This document shows, in pieces, positions 38,039 to 45,909 of a stretch of DNA of 64,000 nucleotides. The stretch comes from Flavobacterium johnsoniae. GTDB lineage: Bacteria > Bacteroidota > Bacteroidia > Flavobacteriales > Flavobacteriaceae. The stretch spans positions 372,001 to 436,000 of the forward strand of contig NZ_MLFK01000005.1 in the NCBI RefSeq assembly GCF_001879205.1, in the 5' to 3' direction. The position numbers and the translations under genes were made by a program. The notes beneath the pieces were generated by a model. The model saw only the letters and a list, made by a program, of their open reading frames with translations. It made no database searches and was not told where the DNA came from. How positions within the stretch are numbered: the first letter of the stretch is position 1; each line of letters starts with the position of its first letter.

Positions 38039-38410
38039 TTAAAAGTGATAAAAAGCATCGGTAAAATGTTCAATTGCAAATGTTTCCCCGTTTTTATGGA
38101 TCGCAATGATATCAAAACGAACATTTAAATCATCCTGTAAATCCTTTTCCCTATAGTTTATGTAGGCATTTACTGCTTTTATGAGCAGCTGAATTTTTTT
38201 TGGTTTCACAAAATCCTGTGGAGAACCAAAATCTAAACTCGATCTTGTTTTAACTTCCACTACAGCCAAAGTATTTTCTTTTTGGGCAATAATATCTATT
38301 TCTGCTTTTTGGAAACTCCAATTTCGGTCGAGAATTTCATATCCGTTTTGTTGAAGATATTCTACAGCAAGTTCTTCTCCTTTTTTTCCAAGTTCGTTAT
38401 GTTCTGCCAT
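38039..38410 (-). CDS. YraN/UPF0102 family nuclease-fold protein
   Basis: A 123-residue protein with the full UPF0102 signature: GKKGEELAVEYLQQNGYEIL at the N-terminus, followed by AEIDIIA and VVEVKTRSS, giving the D-ExK arrangement of the Holliday-junction-resolvase/restriction-endonuclease fold. Its biological role is not settled; it is widely conserved and cytoplasmic. Repeats of the CAGTCTCAG and CGCAAAG families fill the region upstream of it. Confidence 0.88.
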   Translation of the reverse strand: MAEHNELGKKGEELAVEYLQQNGYEILDRNWSFQKAEIDIIAQKENTLAVVEVKTRSSLDFGSPQDFVKPKKIQLLIKAVNAYINYREKDLQDDLNVRFDIIAIHKNGETFAIEHFTDAFYHF

Positions 38411-38415
38411 TTTTT

Positions 38416-38448
38416 AGTTTTCAGTCTCAGTCTCAGTTTTCAGTCTGG
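38416..38448. repeat. CAGTCTCAGT-type degenerate repeat
   Basis: Tandem, imperfect copies of TTTCAGTCTCAG-like text. A related stretch occurs at 40792-40862. Both lie directly beside gene ends. Confidence 0.6.
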
Positions 38449-38487
38449 AGCTGTGTTTTATTATACAAAAATTTGTTCCATAAAGAG

Positions 38488-38549
38488 AAACGCAAAGTCG
38501 GAAAGTAATTTTAAACTTTTCGTCTTTGCGTCTCTGCGACATTTTATGT
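38488..38549. repeat. CGCAAAG/CTTTGCG inverted repeat
   Basis: ACGCAAAGTCGGAAAG pairs imperfectly with CTTTTCGTCTTTGCGT across an AT-rich loop, giving a long hairpin between the YraN and S66 peptidase genes (both minus). It could terminate the S66 transcript. Confidence 0.6.
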
Positions 38550-38586
38550 GGTATTTTTGAATCTTCCCTAAAAGGGAATTAGAGCG

Positions 38587-39582
38587 TTATTTCTGGAAAA
38601 TAACAGTACTTCCGGATGCATTTACATCAATAGAAATGGTGCTTCCCATAATTAAGGCGCGATTATCCTGTACATGGCCGGCAGGGAAATTGAAAATCAC
38701 CGGAATATTGTATTTCTTGGTAACACCATCAATAATTTCTAATGCATTTTTACCCCAAGGCACTTCATTATCTTTCATTTTAGTCATGCCGCCAATGATA
38801 ATTCCTTTTAAGTTTTCGATGCAGCCGTTACGTCTTAAATTCATCATCATACGATCGATATGGTATAGATATTCATCTAAATCTTCAATAAACAGGATTT
38901 TATCTTTACAGTCAATTGCAGAAGGAGAGCCTAACAAACTATATAAGATCGAAAGATTCCCGCCCACTAATTCACCTTTCGCCTGACCAAAACGGTTCAT
39001 TTTATCCGGACCAATGGAGTAGGAAAGAGGTTCGCCAAACAAACTCGATTTCATTGAACTAATGGCAGCCGGAGTTGCACGCGGAATTGTAACGGGCATT
39101 ACACCGTGAATGGATTTATAGCCCATCGTGTTTAAATGATTGTGCAAAACAGTAACATCACTAAAACCAATAACCCATTTTGGATGTTGCTTAAATTTTG
39201 TGAAATCAAGTAAATCCAGCATTCTAACTGTTCCATAACCACCACGCACGCACCAAATGGCTTTTATATTTGGATTGTCTAACTGTTTTTGAAAATCGGC
39301 GGCACGTTGCTCATCTGTTCCGGCTAATTGGTGGTAATCCAGCCCAATAGAACTTCCAATTACGGCTTCTATCCCCCAGCTTTTTAGCAAATCTATTGTT
39401 GGTTTTAAATTATCGTCGATGTTTTTTCTGGCTGTTGCCACAAGAGCTACAGTATCTCCTTTTTGTAAATAAGGTGGTGTTATCATGATTTGTTGGGATT
39501 GACAGGTAAATGAATGTAAAGCAAAAATAAGAAATGCCAGTTTAGCGTAATTAAAATAATTTGTGATACAAAAGCTTTTCAT
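38587..39582 (-). CDS. S66 family LD-carboxypeptidase-like protein
   Basis: A 331-residue protein with an N-terminal signal-like segment (about 10-30). It has the S66 fold motifs RGGYG (113-117), GFSD, GGNLSILYSLLGSP, IEDLDEY (Glu) and the His of PAGHVQDN. The family cleaves the L,D bond of murein tetrapeptides during peptidoglycan recycling, or inactivates microcin-like compounds. In E. coli LdcA the nucleophilic Ser follows RGGYG as A-S, whereas this protein has T-V with no Ser nearby, so its activity should be treated with care. It is divergent from the EEP gene. Confidence 0.8.
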   Translation of the reverse strand: MKSFCITNYFNYAKLAFLIFALHSFTCQSQQIMITPPYLQKGDTVALVATARKNIDDNLKPTIDLLKSWGIEAVIGSSIGLDYHQLAGTDEQRAADFQKQLDNPNIKAIWCVRGGYGTVRMLDLLDFTKFKQHPKWVIGFSDVTVLHNHLNTMGYKSIHGVMPVTIPRATPAAISSMKSSLFGEPLSYSIGPDKMNRFGQAKGELVGGNLSILYSLLGSPSAIDCKDKILFIEDLDEYLYHIDRMMMNLRRNGCIENLKGIIIGGMTKMKDNEVPWGKNALEIIDGVTKKYNIPVIFNFPAGHVQDNRALIMGSTISIDVNASGSTVIFQK

Positions 39583-39694
39583 GTTTTGTTGTGCTTGATT
39601 TTAAAATAAAAGAGTTGCAATAAATAATCACCTAAACAAAAATATTGAAAATTCTTACAATTTATTTAAATTAGGCGCTTTAATTTTTAAAGTT

Positions 39695-40792
39695 ATGCAA
39701 ATTATTAAATTTCACTTTTGTTTACTCGCCTTTTTTATAATTTCTCTTTCAAACGCCCAATCAAAAAAATACATTATACACACTGCCGCATTTTACAATT
39801 TCGAAAATCTATTTGATATTTATGATGATGAAAGCACAAATGACAATGAGTGGACACCGGCCGGAGCGCAGCATTGGACAAAAGAAAAGTACGAACAAAA
39901 ACTAAAAAATCTTGCAAGGGTAATTTCAGAAATTGGAAAACCTGAAAATTCAAACGCTCCAACATTGCTTGCTTGTTCCGAGGTTGAGAATCGGGGTGTT
40001 CTCGAAGATTTAGTTAAACAAGAAAAAATTGCTGATTATGATTACGGAATTATACATTTTGATTCGCCGGATCAACGTGGAATTGATGTGGCGCTTTTAT
40101 ATCAAAAAAAGTATTTCAGGCCGACTTCTTATACTAATATTCCGCTGTTAATCTATAAAAATAAAACCCTTATTCAGGAAAATAATAATGAAGACTTAGG
40201 AGATGTTGAAGTAAAAAAGGATCTTAAAAATAGAGTTTTTACCAGAGATCAGCTTTTGATAACCGGTTTTCTCGAAGACGAAGAAATACATATTATTGTA
40301 AATCACTGGCCGTCTAGATCTGGCGGAGAAAAAGCCAGCAGTCCTTTTCGTGAAGCTGCCGGTCGATTAAACAGAAAAATAATTGATTCGTTACAGCAAA
40401 TAAATCCAATGGCGAAAGTTTTAACGATGGGAGATTTAAACGACGGACCGTTTAATAAAAGTGTAAAAATTGCTTTAGAAGCAAAAGCTAAAAAAGCGGA
40501 AGTTCCTGAATTTGGAGTTTATAATCCGTTTGAAGAAATGGCAGGAAAAGGAATGGGAACTCTGGCTTTTCGGGATTCCTGGGATATTTTTGATCAAATA
40601 ATTATGACTAAGTCTTTTATAGAACCTGACTTTTCGAGCTTTAAATTCTGGAAAGCCGGGATTTTTACTAAGCCATATCTTATTCAGACTTCTGGAAAAT
40701 ACAAAGGATATCCGTTGCGAAATACTTTGACAGATGCCGGATTCAGCGATCATTTTCCGGTCTATATTTATTTGATACGCGAAATGAAATAG
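39695..40792 (+). CDS. secreted endonuclease/exonuclease/phosphatase-family protein
   Basis: A 365-residue protein with a signal peptide (to about SNAQ) and the EEP fold: YNFENLFDIYDD, the metal-binding Glu in CSEVENRGVLEDL, HFDSPDQRGIDVALLYQ, VNHWPSRSGG (His), MGDLNDGP and the terminal catalytic His in SDHFPVY. These are the Mg-dependent catalytic residues of DNase I-like enzymes. Secretion suggests a role in extracellular nucleic-acid or phosphoester degradation, but some relatives are phosphatases. It is monocistronic. Confidence 0.85.
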   Translation: MQIIKFHFCLLAFFIISLSNAQSKKYIIHTAAFYNFENLFDIYDDESTNDNEWTPAGAQHWTKEKYEQKLKNLARVISEIGKPENSNAPTLLACSEVENRGVLEDLVKQEKIADYDYGIIHFDSPDQRGIDVALLYQKKYFRPTSYTNIPLLIYKNKTLIQENNNEDLGDVEVKKDLKNRVFTRDQLLITGFLEDEEIHIIVNHWPSRSGGEKASSPFREAAGRLNRKIIDSLQQINPMAKVLTMGDLNDGPFNKSVKIALEAKAKKAEVPEFGVYNPFEEMAGKGMGTLAFRDSWDIFDQIIMTKSFIEPDFSSFKFWKAGIFTKPYLIQTSGKYKGYPLRNTLTDAGFSDHFPVYIYLIREMK

Positions 40793-40862
40793 TCTCAGCA
40801 TTCAGTCTCGGTCGCAGATTTAAATTACCAAATCAAAGACTGAAAACTGCGACCGCGACTGT
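40792..40862. repeat. second CAGTCTCAGT / GTCGCAG degenerate repeat
   Basis: The text starts AGTCTCAGCATTCAGTC, passes CGGTCGCAG, and returns with GACTGAAAACTGCGACCGCG, which is roughly its reverse complement. It is related to 38416-38448 and can fold on itself right after the EEP stop codon. Confidence 0.6.
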
Positions 40863-40910
40863 ACACTAAAATACTTTTCACTACCTTAGCTTTTCATAAA
40901 ATTTGAAAAA

Positions 40911-41450
40911 ATGGCTATAGCAAAACCATTCAATCTAACAAAATGGATTGAAGATAACCGACAACTATTAAAACCACCCGTTGGAAATAAAAATCTATAT
41001 GTTGATTCAGGCGACTATATCGTAATGATTGTTGCCGGACCCAATGCCCGAAAAGATTATCATTATAATGAAACCGAAGAACTTTTCTATCAATTAGAAG
41101 GAAGCATAAAAGTAGTGATCCAGGAAGATGGCGAGCGCAAAGAAATGGAATTAAATGCCGGAGATATGTATTTACATCCTGCTAAAGTGCCGCATTCTCC
41201 CGTACGTTCCGAAGGTTCAATTGGATTGGTAATTGAGCGAAAACGTGCCGGAAAAGGATATACCGACGGACTTCTTTGGCATTGCGATAACTGCAATCAC
41301 AAATTATATGAAGTGTTTTTTGAATTGCATAATATAGAGAAAGACTTTCTTCCGCATTTCGAACATTTTTATAATTCAGAAGAATTAAGAACCTGCGATA
41401 AATGCGGTACCGTAATGGAAACAGATCCTAGATTTACAGCTAAGAAATAA
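40911..41450 (+). CDS. nbaC: 3-hydroxyanthranilate 3,4-dioxygenase
   Basis: A 179-residue cupin enzyme of the short bacterial type. The Fe(II) ligands are His51, Glu57 and His95. The C-terminal rubredoxin-like metal site has Cys125, Cys128, Cys162 and Cys165 (CDNC, CDKC). These are the same positions as in the Cupriavidus enzyme. It opens the ring of 3-hydroxyanthranilate, feeding quinolinate/NAD synthesis or tryptophan degradation through the kynurenine pathway. No other kynurenine genes are adjacent. It has its own strong terminator. Confidence 0.95.
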   Translation: MAIAKPFNLTKWIEDNRQLLKPPVGNKNLYVDSGDYIVMIVAGPNARKDYHYNETEELFYQLEGSIKVVIQEDGERKEMELNAGDMYLHPAKVPHSPVRSEGSIGLVIERKRAGKGYTDGLLWHCDNCNHKLYEVFFELHNIEKDFLPHFEHFYNSEELRTCDKCGTVMETDPRFTAKK

Positions 41451-41463
41451 TTGATTGAGTATA

Positions 41464-41515
41464 AAAACCCGACAGTCCCGAAGCCTCGGGATAAAACTTG
41501 TAGGGTTATTTTTTT
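41464..41515 (+). terminator. nested-stem terminator after nbaC
   Basis: An outer stem AACCCGACA / TGTAGGGTT encloses an inner stem TCCCGA / TCGGGA, followed by TTATTTTTTT. The inner CCCGA/TCGGG motif recurs at 59293-59310. Confidence 0.8.
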
Positions 41516-41564
41516 AATATTTTATGAATAAAATGAAATGTAAATAATCGTTTTTGATGTATTT

Positions 41565-41606
41565 TTGTATCATAAATGAGATATAAAAACATCAATTATG
41601 ATACAA
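41565..41606. promoter_or_regulatory. inverted-repeat operator over the HTH gene start
   Basis: TTGTATCATAA (41565-41575) and TTATGATACAA (41596-41606) are perfect 11 bp arms, 31 bp apart. The left arm overlaps a TATTTTTG -7 box (41560-41567) and the right arm contains the ATG of the HTH gene, so a protein bound here would block both transcription and translation. This is the layout expected of an autorepressing antitoxin. Confidence 0.7.
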
Positions 41607-41909
41607 GAGATAATTGCATATAAGAATATAGTAGATAATATTGAGATTTTAATGGAAAAATCACCGTATAAAAAAAACTATATTATTGAAAAAATTGGTA
41701 TTCCAAGTCCAACGTTTTATAGAAAATTAAAAAATCAATCATTTACACCAGATGAAGTATTGTCTATTGCAAAAATACTTTCACCGGAAGAAAATTTTAT
41801 TCTGGAATTGAAAGCTAATATTGAGCAGGGAAAACGTGATCTGAAGAACGGGGATTTTATAACACATGAGGAAATGTTAGCCGAATTTAAAAGTAAAAAC
41901 CTAATATAA
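41598..41909 (+). CDS. HTH protein with antitoxin-like tail
   Basis: A 103-residue protein. The N-terminal two-thirds is a Cro/C1-like helix-turn-helix (EKIGIPSPTFYRKLKNQSFT). The tail IEQGKRDLKNGDFITHEEML looks like the C-terminal toxin-binding arm of RelB/Phd-type antitoxins (pattern GxxDxxxGxxxxHEExxA). It is tail-to-tail with a ParE-like toxin gene, one base apart, on the opposite strand. A perfect inverted repeat covers its promoter and start codon, which suggests autoregulation. The antitoxin role is inferred from the tail and the neighbour. Confidence 0.75.
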   Translation: MIQEIIAYKNIVDNIEILMEKSPYKKNYIIEKIGIPSPTFYRKLKNQSFTPDEVLSIAKILSPEENFILELKANIEQGKRDLKNGDFITHEEMLAEFKSKNLI

Positions 41910-41910
41910 A

Positions 41911-42201
41911 TTACAAATCAATTGTATTTAAAGGTTTTTGACGACTGTTGTGGAAAGTGATTAATTCTATGTAATCTTTTCCTATTTGATAATATAAAGT
42001 TACGTGTCGTGAAATTATTATTTCTCTACATTCCAAGCTTGAATTGTATTTTCCAAGCAGAGTGTTTTTTCCTAATAAGTCGAGGATGTGTAAAACATCT
42101 TTGATGAATTTTTGGGCTATTGATTGCGACCAAAATTGTTCTAAGTAATTTCGAATATTGTAAAAGGTGTATTTCGCTTTTTCAGACCAAACAATTTTCA
42201 T
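41911..42201 (-). CDS. RelE/ParE-family toxin-like protein
   Basis: A 96-residue basic protein with ParE-type layout: KIVWSEKAKYTFYNIRNYLE (the family opening of a strand followed by helices), a central helix region, and a C-terminal strand pair with ISRHVTLYYQIGKDYIELITF. ParE-like toxins inhibit gyrase, while RelE-like toxins cleave mRNA; the sequence does not separate the two. Unusually, it is convergent with, not downstream of, its presumed antitoxin gene. I see no consensus promoter directly upstream. Confidence 0.75.
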   Translation of the reverse strand: MKIVWSEKAKYTFYNIRNYLEQFWSQSIAQKFIKDVLHILDLLGKNTLLGKYNSSLECREIIISRHVTLYYQIGKDYIELITFHNSRQKPLNTIDL

Positions 42202-42232
42202 AAAACAAAATTTATTTGCTAAAATATAAAAA

Positions 42233-42289
42233 TTAGCTTACAAATAAATTGTTTTACACCTCAAAACCTGAATAAATTTTGTAAGCTAA
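42233..42289. repeat. 12 bp inverted repeat with 33 nt loop
   Basis: TTAGCTTACAAA (42233-42244) and TTTGTAAGCTAA (42278-42289) lie between the toxin start and the end of the phosphodiesterase gene. It is followed by the degenerate AATCCGTTTAATCCGCG text at 42291-42320. Confidence 0.55.
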
Positions 42290-42328
42290 AAAATCCGTTT
42301 AATCCGCGTAATCTGCGGTCTAAATAAA

Positions 42329-43288
42329 TTACAACTCAAATCTTTTCCCCTGCTGCGGGTAAATAATCTTCAGTCCCAGATCATTTTGATTTTTCAACTG
42401 CTCTTTAATTTTGGTAATACTTTTAGCAGGAGGTTTTAAATGAGTAATAATTATTTTGAAATTATTTAAAGAACCTTTTCCGGCTAATTCTTCTAAAATG
42501 TGAAGTTCAGCCATTAAGTGATTTGGAGTTAAATGCCCAAATAAAAATTTATCCGGCTGCTCATTTGGAAACGAAACTTCGATAAATATTCCTTTCAATT
42601 GTTTGCTTTGAACCAAAGGTGCAGCTGCTATCCATAAAGCTTTTAATTTATCGCTTTTTTCTACAGAATCCGGACCGGTATCTCCTAAATATAAAACGTA
42701 ATTATCTTCATTTTTAATTAAAAAAGCAGTGCTTTCAAACGGATTAACATGGCTTAAAGGAAAAGCTTTAACTGTCATTTTTGTATTAGTAAGCTGTGTT
42801 TCTTCGCCTAAATTTAAAGTTTGAAAATGATATTTTTTCAACGGAAATCCTACGCCTTTATCTCCAAAATTAGCCCAGGTTTGATCATTAAAATAATGGT
42901 TTTCCATCATTTCCATACATTTTTCAGTTGCGTAAACCGTTTTAGAAGAATCGGCAGGAGAATTAATAATCAGCCCCGAAACGTGATCTAAATGCGCATG
43001 CGAAATCAAGTATCCTTTTATATATTTTCTTAAAACTTCACTTGTTGAAACTTTAAAAACTTTATTTTCAATTGCCTTTTCTATTCCGGCATTTAAGGTT
43101 CCGGCATCTAAACAAATGAAATCCTTTGTATTAGAAGGTGCAACTAAATAAGCCGAAAGATTTTTTTCGTCAATACCGCCTTTAATCCCTAAAGGAACAA
43201 CCTGAAAAGATGATTTTTGTTCTTTTTGAGAAAATGCATTAAATGAAACTAAAATAAAACAAAGGAAAAGCCGACTTAAAATGGTCAT
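42329..43288 (-). CDS. secreted class-II cyclic-nucleotide phosphodiesterase-like protein
   Basis: A 319-residue MBL-fold protein starting MTILSRLFLCFILVSFNAFS, a signal peptide; longer frames from 43339 add no plausible leader. The motif SHAHLDHVSGL, followed by EKCMEMMENHYFND, YLGDTGPD and GHLTPNHL, matches class II (PDE1-type) cyclic-nucleotide phosphodiesterases. The signal peptide would place it in the periplasm or outside, so it would act on exported or environmental cyclic nucleotides. Another phosphoester is also possible. It is divergent from the ALDH gene. Confidence 0.75.
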   Translation of the reverse strand: MTILSRLFLCFILVSFNAFSQKEQKSSFQVVPLGIKGGIDEKNLSAYLVAPSNTKDFICLDAGTLNAGIEKAIENKVFKVSTSEVLRKYIKGYLISHAHLDHVSGLIINSPADSSKTVYATEKCMEMMENHYFNDQTWANFGDKGVGFPLKKYHFQTLNLGEETQLTNTKMTVKAFPLSHVNPFESTAFLIKNEDNYVLYLGDTGPDSVEKSDKLKALWIAAAPLVQSKQLKGIFIEVSFPNEQPDKFLFGHLTPNHLMAELHILEELAGKGSLNNFKIIITHLKPPAKSITKIKEQLKNQNDLGLKIIYPQQGKRFEL

Positions 43289-43406
43289 ATTATTAATTAT
43301 TAGAAGTGCAAATTTCATCAAATTTTGCGAATAAATCATGATGAGTTTGCGTTAATACTTATATAATAACGCTAAATTTACTTTGTTTTTAATAATTCAA
43401 TTCAAT

Positions 43407-43435
43407 TTGAAATTAATTCTAAAACAATATCTTTA
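43407..43435 (+). promoter_or_regulatory. promoter of the ALDH gene
   Basis: TTG (43407-43409), an 18 nt spacer, and TATCTTTA (43428-43435) match the TTG-N-TAnnTTTG consensus except for the last base. Confidence 0.55.
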
Positions 43436-43471
43436 CATAAAAATATAACAATTTTAACTAAAAAAGTTACA

Positions 43472-45025
43472 ATGACAACAATAGCATCACAATTTGGCAT
43501 GAATGAAGCTTTGGAAAAACTGGGAATAAAACTGGTAAATGAAGGAACTTCAACTGGAATAGAAAATTTTTCATCGGGCGAAATTTTAGATAGTTTTTCT
43601 CCTGTAGACGGAAAATTAATTGCATCTGTAAAGACTTCAACTCTTGAAGATTACGAAAAAGTAATGCGTTCGGCAACTGAAGCTTTTAAAACTTTTAAAT
43701 TAATTCCTGCACCGCAACGTGGAGAAATTGTACGTCAGTTTGGAGAAAAGTTACGCCAGAATAAAGAAGCTCTTGGTAAATTGGTTTCTTATGAAATGGG
43801 AAAATCATTGCAGGAAGGTTACGGAGAAGTTCAGGAAATGATCGATATCTGTGATTTTGCTGTGGGATTATCACGCCAGTTACACGGTTTAACAATGCAT
43901 TCTGAAAGACCAGGACATAGAATGTACGAACAATATCATTCATTAGGAATCGTTGGAATTATTTCTGCTTTTAATTTCCCGGTTGCAGTTTGGTCATGGA
44001 ATACAGCTTTGGCCTGGATTTCCGGAGATGTATGTGTCTGGAAGCCTTCTGAAAAAACACCACTTTGCGGTATTGCCTGTCAAAATATAATTGCTCAGGT
44101 TATTAAAGAAAATAATCTTCCGGAAGGAATTTCTTGTTTAATAAATGGAGATTATCAAATAGGTGAACTGCTGACAAAAGATACTCGTATTCCGTTAATT
44201 TCTGCAACAGGTTCAACCCGAATGGGAAAAATTGTGGCTCAGACGGTTGCCGGAAGATTAGGAAAATCGCTACTGGAGCTGGGAGGAAACAACGCAATTA
44301 TTGTAACCCCAGACGCTGATATTAAAATGACGGTCATTGGAGCAGTTTTTGGAGCAGTTGGAACAGCCGGACAGCGTTGTACTTCAACCCGAAGATTGAT
44401 TATTCATGAAAGTATTTATGATAAAGTAAAAGAAGCGATAGTTGCCGCTTACAAACAACTGCGAATCGGAAATCCGCTTGACGAAAACAATCACGTAGGC
44501 CCGCTGATTGACACTAATGCGGTTGAGCAATATGCTGTTGCTTTGAACAGAGTCGTTGCCGAAGGAGGTAAAATTTTGGTTGAAGGCGGTGTGCTTTCAG
44601 GAGAAGGTTATGAAAGCGGCTGTTATGTAAAACCTGCAATTGCTGAGGCAGAAAACTCTTTTGCTATTGTACAGCACGAAACTTTTGCTCCGGTTTTATA
44701 CCTAATTAAATATTCTGGAGATGTTGATAATGCTATCGAGCTTCAAAACGGAGTGGGGCAAGGATTATCTTCTGCAATTATGACAAATAATTTACGTGAA
44801 GCCGAAAGATTCTTGTCTGTTGTAGGTTCTGACTGTGGAATTGCGAATGTGAACATTGGAACTTCTGGAGCTGAAATCGGAGGTGCTTTTGGTGGTGAAA
44901 AAGAAACCGGAGGCGGACGAGAATCTGGTTCTGATGCCTGGAAAATCTATATGCGACGTCAGACAAATACAATTAATTATACCACAAATCTTCCTTTGGC
45001 ACAAGGAATTAAATTTGATTTGTAA
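43472..45025 (+). CDS. amaB: ALDH7-type aldehyde dehydrogenase (L-piperidine-6-carboxylate dehydrogenase)
   Basis: A 517-residue NAD-dependent aldehyde dehydrogenase. The N-terminal FNFPVAVWSWNTALAW and KPSEKTPL segments, the general base Glu in LELGGNN and the catalytic Cys in GTAGQRCTSTRR are typical of the ALDH7 group (antiquitin/AmaB). These enzymes oxidise alpha-aminoadipic semialdehyde, formed from L-piperidine-6-carboxylate, to 2-aminoadipate in lysine breakdown. The group assignment is firm; the exact substrate is inferred from the family. It is cytoplasmic and monocistronic, with its own promoter and terminator. Confidence 0.88.
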   Translation: MTTIASQFGMNEALEKLGIKLVNEGTSTGIENFSSGEILDSFSPVDGKLIASVKTSTLEDYEKVMRSATEAFKTFKLIPAPQRGEIVRQFGEKLRQNKEALGKLVSYEMGKSLQEGYGEVQEMIDICDFAVGLSRQLHGLTMHSERPGHRMYEQYHSLGIVGIISAFNFPVAVWSWNTALAWISGDVCVWKPSEKTPLCGIACQNIIAQVIKENNLPEGISCLINGDYQIGELLTKDTRIPLISATGSTRMGKIVAQTVAGRLGKSLLELGGNNAIIVTPDADIKMTVIGAVFGAVGTAGQRCTSTRRLIIHESIYDKVKEAIVAAYKQLRIGNPLDENNHVGPLIDTNAVEQYAVALNRVVAEGGKILVEGGVLSGEGYESGCYVKPAIAEAENSFAIVQHETFAPVLYLIKYSGDVDNAIELQNGVGQGLSSAIMTNNLREAERFLSVVGSDCGIANVNIGTSGAEIGGAFGGEKETGGGRESGSDAWKIYMRRQTNTINYTTNLPLAQGIKFDL

Positions 45026-45041
45026 AAATATAATTTATCCT

Positions 45042-45080
45042 AAAAACCACTTTTTCTGTTTGGAAGAAGTGGTTTTTTTT
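45042..45080 (+). terminator. terminator after the ALDH gene
   Basis: AAAAACCACTT / AAGTGGTTTTT stem followed by a run of eight T. Confidence 0.85.
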
Positions 45081-45130
45081 ATGCAAAATTTACAGCAATT
45101 TATCTAGATTTGTAATATAAACGCCAATAA

Positions 45131-45877
45131 ATGAAACAAACTCTACTTCTCTTCCTAATTATAATTTTAGCTGGGAGCTGTAAAAAAGAAACTGCAAAAG
45201 TTTCAGAAAATCCTAAACCCGTAATAAATAATGTTCCTGATTCGTCATCAGTAGATGAAGAGGGAGAAATTTTTGACAGTGGTGTTTTGGCAGTTTTTCC
45301 CAAAACGGGAAAAAAAGCTCAGGATTTTGTTATAGAACCTTATGAAATTCAGCTTGAAGCCGAAGGTTTTTTAAATGATGATCAATTAAAAGATGTTGTC
45401 ATTGTTTTAAAAAACAAAGACGATGATAAAGATATACGCGCCACTTTAGTGCTTATCAAACAAAAAACAGGAGATTATATTTTGCAGGAAACTTCATGGC
45501 ATGCATTGAATGCTGAATATTCGTATGAAGGATACAAAACCTATGAGTATGAGAATATTAGTATTGATAAAGATAGAATACTTCGTGTTACATTACAAGG
45601 AATTGGACCTTCAGGAGCAAGAGAGACCGAATATAAATATATAAATAATGAACTGGTTCTATCCAAAATTCATACTTTTAATATGGGAGCGGGATCTCAA
45701 ATATCAGTAGATTATGACTTGATTTCGGGAGTTGCACAGATGGAACTTATTAATACAATGGTAGACAGCATGCCAAGTACTACCGAGAAGAAAAATTTTA
45801 AACTTAAAAGAACCCAGCTTTTTGTTGATGATAATCCGGACAGAGTTCTAAATGATTTACCGCACGCTGACTGGTAA
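45131..45877 (+). CDS. lipoprotein heading the LemA/GIDE cluster
   Basis: A 248-residue lipoprotein (LAGSC, Cys17). An acidic linker (about 25-55) is followed by a beta-rich body with repeated YEIQLEAEGFLNDDQLKDVV- and GDYILQETSW-like strands. FG-GAP-like content is possible, since the DGDxxxD-like NDDQLKDVVIVL segment resembles such calcium-binding blades, but I do not recognise a defined family. It is followed 32 bp later by the LRR membrane protein gene on the same strand and probably belongs to the same operon. Confidence 0.7.
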   Translation: MKQTLLLFLIIILAGSCKKETAKVSENPKPVINNVPDSSSVDEEGEIFDSGVLAVFPKTGKKAQDFVIEPYEIQLEAEGFLNDDQLKDVVIVLKNKDDDKDIRATLVLIKQKTGDYILQETSWHALNAEYSYEGYKTYEYENISIDKDRILRVTLQGIGPSGARETEYKYINNELVLSKIHTFNMGAGSQISVDYDLISGVAQMELINTMVDSMPSTTEKKNFKLKRTQLFVDDNPDRVLNDLPHADW

Positions 45878-45909
45878 AATCGAATAATCATAATTTATAA
45901 ACAATTAAA

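Noticed and set aside
40911..45025. A kynurenine/lysine catabolic operon joining nbaC and the ALDH7-type gene
   Set aside because: Both have their own terminators, and the genes between them are on mixed strands, so they are not co-transcribed. A looser functional link cannot be excluded.
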